DNA from: CAYNKA01 sp964397655
GTDB lineage: Bacteria; Spirochaetota; Spirochaetia; DTKZ01
Direction: 5' to 3'
Assembly: GCA_964397655.1 (NCBI GenBank)
Contig: CAYNKA010000024.1
Span: forward strand, 1-24,823
Length of the DNA: 24,823 nt
The position numbers and the translations under genes are program-made. A model generated the notes under the pieces. The model did not search any database. It was given only the letters and a program-made list of their open reading frames with translations, and was not told the DNA's origin. Within the stretch, counting starts at the first letter, position 1. Each line of letters starts with the position of its first letter. Below, piece by piece: positions 20,174 through 24,823 of the stretch.

Positions 20174-20195
20174 TTATCAGACAATACTATTATAA
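20174..20195. promoter_or_regulatory. FCD-regulator operator, copy at the liv promoter
   Basis: TTATCA-N10-TTATAA differs from the perfect copy at the regulator promoter in two positions of 22. The common core is ATTTATCAGAC, then T or A, then ATACTAT. It covers the predicted transcription start of the liv operon. Confidence 0.65.
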
Positions 20196-20220
20196 TAATG
20201 AGTAGAAAAGGAAGGACTTG

Positions 20221-21096
20221 ATGGATGCGATCGTTTTCCAAGTCATCATCAACGGGCTTCTGATAGGCGGATTCTACGCTCTCATCGGGATCGGCCTGAA
20301 CGTCATTTTCGGAGTCATGCGGGTCACGAACTTCAGTCAGGGCGAATTTCTCATGATCGGTATGTACGTGACCTATGTCCTGAATACGGCTTTCGGATTT
20401 GATCCCTACATCACTCTGCCGATTTCCGCGGTTCTCACCTTCATCTGCGGGGCTTTGTTCCAGAAATATTTCATCAATCCTCTGCTCAAGACGAAGGACG
20501 ACGCCAACCAGATCTTTCTCACCGTGGCGCTCATGATGTTCCTGCAGAATGTCGCGATGATGGTTTTTTCCGCGGACCATAAGACCGTAAAAACCGCCTA
20601 TGCCATGAAAGGCATCAACTTTTTCGGATCGCTTCTCACGGTACCGAAGATGGTGAGTTTCGTCATGGTGCTGGTCGTGGCCGTTGGACTCTGGCTCTTC
20701 CTTACGCGCACGGACATGGGAAAGGCCCTTCGTGCCACATCGCAGAACAGCATGGGGGCGAGTCTCGTGGGAATCAACATAAGCCGGATGTACGTCACGG
20801 CCTTCGGGATCGGGACCGCGCTCGCCGGCATCGCGGGAACGCTTCTGGTCCCGTTCTTCTACGTGTTTCCCCACATCGGCGACACCTTTACGACCCGGGC
20901 CTTCGTCGTCGTCGTGCTCGGCGGATTGGGGAGCATCCCCGGGGCCTTCATAGGGGGTCTCGTTCTCGGCCTCCTGGAGACCGGAGGCGGTTTCATCGTG
21001 GGGCCCGCCTTCAAGGAATCCCTCGTATTCATCGTATTCATCATCATTCTGGTCGTGCGCAGCAGGATAGAGGCCCGGAAAAGGAGCATCATCTGA
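20221..21096 (+). CDS. livH: Branched-chain amino acid-type ABC permease LivH
   Basis: This is the first inner-membrane subunit of a hydrophobic-amino-acid-transporter (HAAT) family importer, 291 residues with about eight spans. Landmarks are INGLLIGGFYALIGIGLNVIFGVMRVTNFSQGEFLMIGMY at the N-terminus, GKALRATSQNSMGASLVGINISRMY (the ATPase-contacting loop) and VVVLGGLGSIPGAFIGGLVLGLLE near the end. ATG 20221 is spaced 4 nt from GGAAGGA. A TTG immediately before it (20218) is an alternative start. The next gene begins 1 nt after the stop. HAAT systems also carry amides, urea and aromatic or short-chain carboxylates, so the substrate is open. Confidence 0.95.
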   Translation: MDAIVFQVIINGLLIGGFYALIGIGLNVIFGVMRVTNFSQGEFLMIGMYVTYVLNTAFGFDPYITLPISAVLTFICGALFQKYFINPLLKTKDDANQIFLTVALMMFLQNVAMMVFSADHKTVKTAYAMKGINFFGSLLTVPKMVSFVMVLVVAVGLWLFLTRTDMGKALRATSQNSMGASLVGINISRMYVTAFGIGTALAGIAGTLLVPFFYVFPHIGDTFTTRAFVVVVLGGLGSIPGAFIGGLVLGLLETGGGFIVGPAFKESLVFIVFIIILVVRSRIEARKRSII

Positions 21097-21097
21097 T

Positions 21098-22138
21098 ATG
21101 GCGAAATTAGAAACCAACAAAGCTTACCGAAGACTCAACCTCGTTCTGAGCATGCTGGGAGTTCTCGCTCTTCTCGTATGCCCCTACCTCGTGACGCAGC
21201 CCTACATCCTGCACATCCTCATCATGATCTTCTGGACCGCGGCCTGCGGCCTCGCCTGGAACATCATCGGCGGCTTCACCGGGCAGTTTTCCCTCGGTCA
21301 CGCGGTGTTCCTGGGGATCGGCGCCTATTCCTCGGCCATCGTACAGGCGAAGCTCGAATGGAATCCCCTGATCGGTCTCGTCATAGGAACGGTCCTCTCC
21401 GTCGCCTTCGCCTTCCTCTTTTTCTACCCCTGTTTCGAGCTCCGGGGACCGTACTTCACTCTGGTGACCTTGGCCATGGGCGTAGCGATCCGGAACCTCT
21501 TCATCAACTGGGACTACATCGGGAAGATGGAAGGAATCCTGTACCCGTTCAAGGGAAACGCGAGCTGGGAGTGGTTCCAGTTCACCAGCAAGATCCCCTA
21601 CTATTATACGGCCTTCGCCATCATGCTCGCATTCATGTGGATCTCCTTGTACGTATCGAAGTCCCGTCTCGGGTATGCGCTCAAGACGATCCGGGGAAAC
21701 GAGAATACGGCCCTGGCAGTGGGCATAAACACGGCCCGATATAAGGCCTATGCGGTCATGATAAGCGCCTGCCTCATGTCGGTCACGGGGAGTTTCTATT
21801 CCCACTACGTTCGGTTCGTGGACCCGGACATCATGATCACCTTCCGGTCCGTCGAAATCGTGCTGCCCTGCATCATCGGAGGGCTCGGGACCGTTTCCGG
21901 GCCCGTCATCGGGGCTTTCATCATCAACCCGGTGACGGAGTGGCTCAGGTCGTCGTTGGGCGGAAAGCTTGCCGGGCTGCACTACGTCATCATCGCCGCG
22001 GTCATGATCCTGCTGATCGAGTTGAAGCCGAACGGTCTGCACGATTGGTTCGCCGGCCTATACGGAAAATGGCTCGGGAAGATCGCAGGCTTCTTCCCCG
22101 GCGGCGGGAAGCCCGGACCCGAGAAGCGAGGGAGCTGA
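21098..22138 (+). CDS. livM: Branched-chain amino acid-type ABC permease LivM
   Basis: This is the second permease of the HAAT importer, 346 residues. Typical stretches are ACGLAWNIIGGFTGQFSLGHAVFLGIGAYSSAI, PCFELRGPYFTLVTLAMGVAIRNLF, SRLGYALKTIRGNENTALAVGIN (cytoplasmic contact loop) and IVLPCIIGGLGTVSGPVIGAFI. It pairs with the product of the gene just upstream. Its C-terminal tail is Gly/Pro/Lys-rich and probably cytoplasmic. It is followed after 5 nt by the LivG gene. Confidence 0.95.
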   Translation: MAKLETNKAYRRLNLVLSMLGVLALLVCPYLVTQPYILHILIMIFWTAACGLAWNIIGGFTGQFSLGHAVFLGIGAYSSAIVQAKLEWNPLIGLVIGTVLSVAFAFLFFYPCFELRGPYFTLVTLAMGVAIRNLFINWDYIGKMEGILYPFKGNASWEWFQFTSKIPYYYTAFAIMLAFMWISLYVSKSRLGYALKTIRGNENTALAVGINTARYKAYAVMISACLMSVTGSFYSHYVRFVDPDIMITFRSVEIVLPCIIGGLGTVSGPVIGAFIINPVTEWLRSSLGGKLAGLHYVIIAAVMILLIELKPNGLHDWFAGLYGKWLGKIAGFFPGGGKPGPEKRGS

Positions 22139-22143
22139 AAATC

Positions 22144-22872
22144 ATGGAAGCGATACTCCGAATAGACAAGGTTTCGAAGCATTTCAAGGGGCTCAAGGCC
22201 GTCGAGAACGTGTCCTTCGAGGTCAAGAAGGGGGAGATCCTCGGCCTCATCGGACCGAACGGCGCCGGAAAGACGACGCTCTTCACCCTCATCAGCGGGT
22301 TCGCCTCGGTGAGCGGCGGTTCCATTTATTACCGCGACAAGGACATTACGAGGATACCGGCGTACGACATCTGCCGGCTCGGCATCACCCGGACGTTTCA
22401 GATCGTCCAACCGCTGCTCCAGCTTTCCGTTCTGGACAACGTCATGATCGGCGCCCTCTACGGCAACTGCAATTTGAAGAACAAGAAGGAAGCCGAGGAG
22501 CGAGCCGAGGAGATCCTCGAGTTCATGGGCCTCGCCAGACGCAGGGACGACTACGCGGGAAGCCTGGGAACGCCGGGGCGCAAGCGTCTGGAGCTTGCGC
22601 GGGCCTTCGCCACGAATCCGGAGGTGATGCTGCTCGACGAAGTGATGGCGGGCCTCATTCCTTCGGAGGTGGAGGAGTGCATAGGTCTCGTGCGGAAAAT
22701 CAACGACACCGGCGTCACCATCATCATGGTGGAGCACGTGATGCAGGCCGTCATGGCCGTCTCGAACCGCGTCATCGTTCTCCATCACGGGGAACTGATA
22801 GCCGAGGGGACGCCCGCCGAGGTCGTCGCGAATCCGAAGGTCATCGAAGTGTATCTCGGGAAGGAAGGCTGA
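22144..22872 (+). CDS. livG: HAAT-family ABC ATPase LivG (variant signature motif)
   Basis: This is one of two cytoplasmic ATPases of the importer, 242 residues. ATG 22144 follows GAGGGAG; an in-frame upstream start inside livM is ignored. Walker A is GPNGAGKTT, and the LivG-typical FASVSGGSIYYRDKDITRIPAYDICRLGITRTFQ follows. The signature region reads LGTPGRKRLELARA in place of LSGGQQ-type sequences, and Walker B ends MLLDEVMAGL with DEV in place of DEP. This is a known-looking LivG variant also seen in other genomes, so it is not evidence of a broken gene, since LivF carries a canonical site. The switch histidine is in MVEHVMQAVM. Confidence 0.93.
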   Translation: MEAILRIDKVSKHFKGLKAVENVSFEVKKGEILGLIGPNGAGKTTLFTLISGFASVSGGSIYYRDKDITRIPAYDICRLGITRTFQIVQPLLQLSVLDNVMIGALYGNCNLKNKKEAEERAEEILEFMGLARRRDDYAGSLGTPGRKRLELARAFATNPEVMLLDEVMAGLIPSEVEECIGLVRKINDTGVTIIMVEHVMQAVMAVSNRVIVLHHGELIAEGTPAEVVANPKVIEVYLGKEG

Positions 22873-22873
22873 T

Positions 22874-23581
22874 ATGCTGAAACTGAACAACGTCTCCGCC
22901 GCCTACGGGGACGTCCAAGTGTTGTGGGACATCTCCTTCGAGGTTCGCGAGGGCGAGATCGTGGCCCTCATCGGCTCGAACGGCGCAGGCAAGACCACGA
23001 CGATCAAGACGATCTCCGGCCTCATAAAGCCCCTGCAGGGAACGATCGTCTTCGGCGACCAGAACCTGGAGTGCCGAAAGGTTCCGGAGATCACCGACGC
23101 GGGCGTCGCCCAGGTCCCCGAGGGCAGGCAGCTTTTCTATTCCATGACGGTCCGGGAAAACCTCGAACTCGGGGCCTACCTTCCCAGGGCGAAGGCGAAG
23201 CGGGCCGAGACCCTGGAGGAGGTGTACTCCATTTTCCCCATCCTCAAGGAACGTGAGAAGCAGATCGCCGGCACGCTTTCGGGCGGAGAACAGCAGATGG
23301 CCGCGATCGGCAGGAGTCTCATGTCCTTGCCGAGGCTTCTCATGCTTGACGAGCCCTCCCTCGGGCTCGCGCCGACGGTCGTGCAGAAGATCTTCGAAGT
23401 CGTCAGCGATCTCAGAGGCAGGAAGGACCTGACCGTCCTCATCGTCGAACAGGACCTCAGAAAAGCGCTCGCCATAGCGGACAGGGCCTACGTCATGGAA
23501 AACGGAAGGATCGTGCAGGAAGGCGCGGCCAAGCAGCTCTTGGGCGACGAAAGGATCCGAAAGGCCTATTTGGGAATCTGA
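22874..23581 (+). CDS. livF: HAAT-family ABC ATPase LivF
   Basis: This is the second cytoplasmic ATPase of the importer, 235 residues. Walker A is GSNGAGKTTTIKTISGL, and the LivF hallmark VPEGRQLFYSMTVRENLELGAY follows. The canonical signature is LSGGEQQMAAIGRSLMS, and Walker B is LLMLDEPSLGLAP. The switch histidine position reads IVEQDLRKAL with Gln, which is usual in LivF. It begins 1 nt after the livG stop. A 46-nt spacer with a strong AGGAGG then leads to livK. Confidence 0.95.
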   Translation: MLKLNNVSAAYGDVQVLWDISFEVREGEIVALIGSNGAGKTTTIKTISGLIKPLQGTIVFGDQNLECRKVPEITDAGVAQVPEGRQLFYSMTVRENLELGAYLPRAKAKRAETLEEVYSIFPILKEREKQIAGTLSGGEQQMAAIGRSLMSLPRLLMLDEPSLGLAPTVVQKIFEVVSDLRGRKDLTVLIVEQDLRKALAIADRAYVMENGRIVQEGAAKQLLGDERIRKAYLGI

Positions 23582-23627
23582 CCCAAGGTTCATGGGTATC
23601 TAATATTTAAGTTAGGAGGATCTAAAC

Positions 23628-24823
23628 ATGAGAAGAGTTGCGATGAAAGCCGGTCTGCTGTTCCTGGCGCTCGGCCTGATCGGGCTGCCGCTGTTTGCGG
23701 GCGGGCAGAAGGAGGCCGCTCCCGCGGCGCAGAAAGCCGGAGCTTCGGTGAGGATCGGCGCCATTTATCCGCTCACCGGCGGCGTAGCCCCGATAGGACT
23801 CAACATCCGCAAGGGCATCGAATTCGCCGTCGAAGAGATCAACGCGAAAGACGGGATCAACGGAAAGAAGATCGAGATCGTCTGGGGCGATTCCACCGGC
23901 GACCCCAAGGTCGGCATGGCCGAGGCCGAACGGCTCATTACGAAGGAAAACGTCGACGTCATCCTCGGCGCGTACCAGAGCTCGGTGACCAACGTCGTGT
24001 CCGAGGTCGCCCAGCGGTATCAGTGCCCGATGATCACGGCGATCTCGACGGCCGACGTCATCACCACGAGGGGCTACGACTATTTCTTCCGCCTCGCGCC
24101 CACCAACATGCTCTACCTCAGGGACATGATCCAGTACTGCGCCGACGTTAGCAAGAAATACAATCTCGGCTACAAGAACGTCGCGATCCTCACCGGCACC
24201 GACCTATTGGGCCAGGAGAGCCTGAAGTGGGCGAAATACTGGGCCCAGAAGCAGGAAAACTTCAAGATCGTCGCGGAGGTCCAGTATACGATCAACGCCG
24301 TCGATCTCTCTTCCGAGGTGCTCACCGTGAAGCGGGCGAATCCCGACATCCTCGTCATCGACCCCTACATTTCCGACGCCATCCTGCTCACCAAGACTCT
24401 TCAGGAGCAGGGCTGCAAGCCGAAGATCGTCATCGGCAAGGCGACCGGCCTGATCGACCCGAGCTACATTCCCACGGTCGGCAAACTGGCCAACTACTTC
24501 ACCACCACGGTCGAGTGGAACACGGACATACCGAAGGCCGTCGACACCAACTCCAAATTCAAGGCGAAGTACAACATCAACATGAACGGCCATTCCGCCG
24601 AAGTCTATACCGCGGTCTACGTCCTCCGGGACGCGATCTCCTCCATCCAGGGCCAGCTCAACCGGAAGGCCATCCGCGACGCCCTGGCCGGCCTCCAGGT
24701 GAACGGGAAATTCAAGGACGGGACCCCGATCATCCTTCCGTATGAAAAGATCGAATTCGCGAATTTCGAGAACGCCGCCGGAAAGCACACGAACCAGAAC
24801 AAGTACGCGAGCGTCACCATCGC
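23628..24823 (+). CDS. livK: HAAT-family solute-binding protein LivK (C-terminus cut by window edge)
   Basis: This is the periplasmic receptor of the liv-type importer; about 398 residues are visible and the frame is still open at the edge. ATG 23628 follows AGGAGGA. The signal peptide ends GLPLFA-GGQKEAAPAA, without a lipobox cysteine. The mature part begins VRIGAIYPLTGGVAPIGLNI, then GIEFAVEEINAKDGINGKKIEIVWGDS, GAYQSSVTNVVSEVAQRYQCPMI (the family's Ser/Thr ligand segment) and FFRLAPTNMLYLRDM. These are typical of Peripla_BP_6 proteins. The ligand is unresolved; amino acid, amide, or aromatic or aliphatic carboxylate are all possible. Placement after livHMGF and a separate strong ribosome-binding site suggest higher expression than the membrane parts. 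Confidence 0.93.
   Translation, partial: MRRVAMKAGLLFLALGLIGLPLFAGGQKEAAPAAQKAGASVRIGAIYPLTGGVAPIGLNIRKGIEFAVEEINAKDGINGKKIEIVWGDSTGDPKVGMAEAERLITKENVDVILGAYQSSVTNVVSEVAQRYQCPMITAISTADVITTRGYDYFFRLAPTNMLYLRDMIQYCADVSKKYNLGYKNVAILTGTDLLGQESLKWAKYWAQKQENFKIVAEVQYTINAVDLSSEVLTVKRANPDILVIDPYISDAILLTKTLQEQGCKPKIVIGKATGLIDPSYIPTVGKLANYFTTTVEWNTDIPKAVDTNSKFKAKYNINMNGHSAEVYTAVYVLRDAISSIQGQLNRKAIRDALAGLQVNGKFKDGTPIILPYEKIEFANFENAAGKHTNQNKYASVTI

Noticed and set aside
21940..22143. Upstream extension of LivG into livM
   Set aside because: The extra residues are Arg-rich out-of-frame livM sequence. ATG 22144 gives the canonical N-terminus with a ribosome-binding site.
1..24823. CRISPR array, tRNA/rRNA genes, insertion sequences, phage or toxin-antitoxin modules
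   Set aside because: No regularly spaced repeats, cloverleaf-like segments, transposase or integrase motifs were recognised in reading either strand. A tool-based scan (tRNAscan-SE, ISfinder) would be needed to exclude degenerate copies.

Overview
The window looks like chromosomal DNA of a GC-rich, Gram-negative-type (diderm) bacterium, most likely a free-living or gut/sediment member of the Spirochaetota. This taxonomic guess is an inference. It rests on three exported solute-binding proteins whose signal peptides all end in ...A-G-G-x-K without a lipobox cysteine, a style I associate with spirochaete binding proteins, on a TonB-dependent outer-membrane receptor, and on a small beta-rich export-type domain that resembles spirochaetal lipoproteins. 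No rRNA, tRNA, CRISPR array, insertion sequence or phage gene was recognised.

Layout, left to right. (1) 1-971, minus: the start of a TRAP-transporter solute-binding protein, running off the left edge, with a strong promoter and a palindromic operator candidate. (2) 1240-9843: a carbohydrate locus with a divergent LacI-family repressor, two perfect operators flanking a near-consensus promoter, a binding protein, two ABC permeases, a family 31 glycoside hydrolase, an MDR-type dehydrogenase without recognisable zinc ligands, and a TIM-barrel sugar epimerase/isomerase. No ATPase is present, so a shared MsmK/UgpC-type ATPase must be encoded elsewhere. (3) 9862-9948: an intergenic repeat/hairpin built on CACGAA units. 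(4) 10023-11411: a DHH phosphoesterase with two CBS domains, apparently from a nearly leaderless transcript. (5) 11437-16903: a cobalamin-uptake locus consisting of a promoter, a cobalamin riboswitch whose 3' part falls into a 100-N assembly gap (11591-11690), the C-terminal part of an unidentified exported protein, and then overlapping genes for a BtuB-like receptor, BtuF, BtuC and BtuD. (6) 16913-18485: glycerol kinase with its own promoter. (7) 18482-19291: a minus-strand ArsC/Spx-like protein divergent from a MIF-like tautomerase. (8) 19347-24823: an FCD-type GntR regulator followed by a complete livHMGF transporter and livK, which is cut by the right edge. The regulator promoter and the liv promoter share one inverted-repeat operator.

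How the genes work together. Two self-contained import-and-regulation modules stand out. In the sugar module, LacI repression should be relieved by a sugar derived from an alpha-glycoside. That glycoside is imported by the ABC proteins, cleaved by the GH31 enzyme, and presumably modified by the dehydrogenase and epimerase. In the liv module, the FCD regulator probably senses a small carboxylate and controls itself and an amino-acid/carboxylate-type ABC importer, with the tautomerase gene just upstream as a possible catabolic partner. The B12 module is controlled by cobalamin through the riboswitch and carries cobalamin across both membranes. The most promising new material is the unidentified exported protein in the B12 locus, the oxidoreductase-epimerase pair attached to GH31, and the FCD-liv-tautomerase group.
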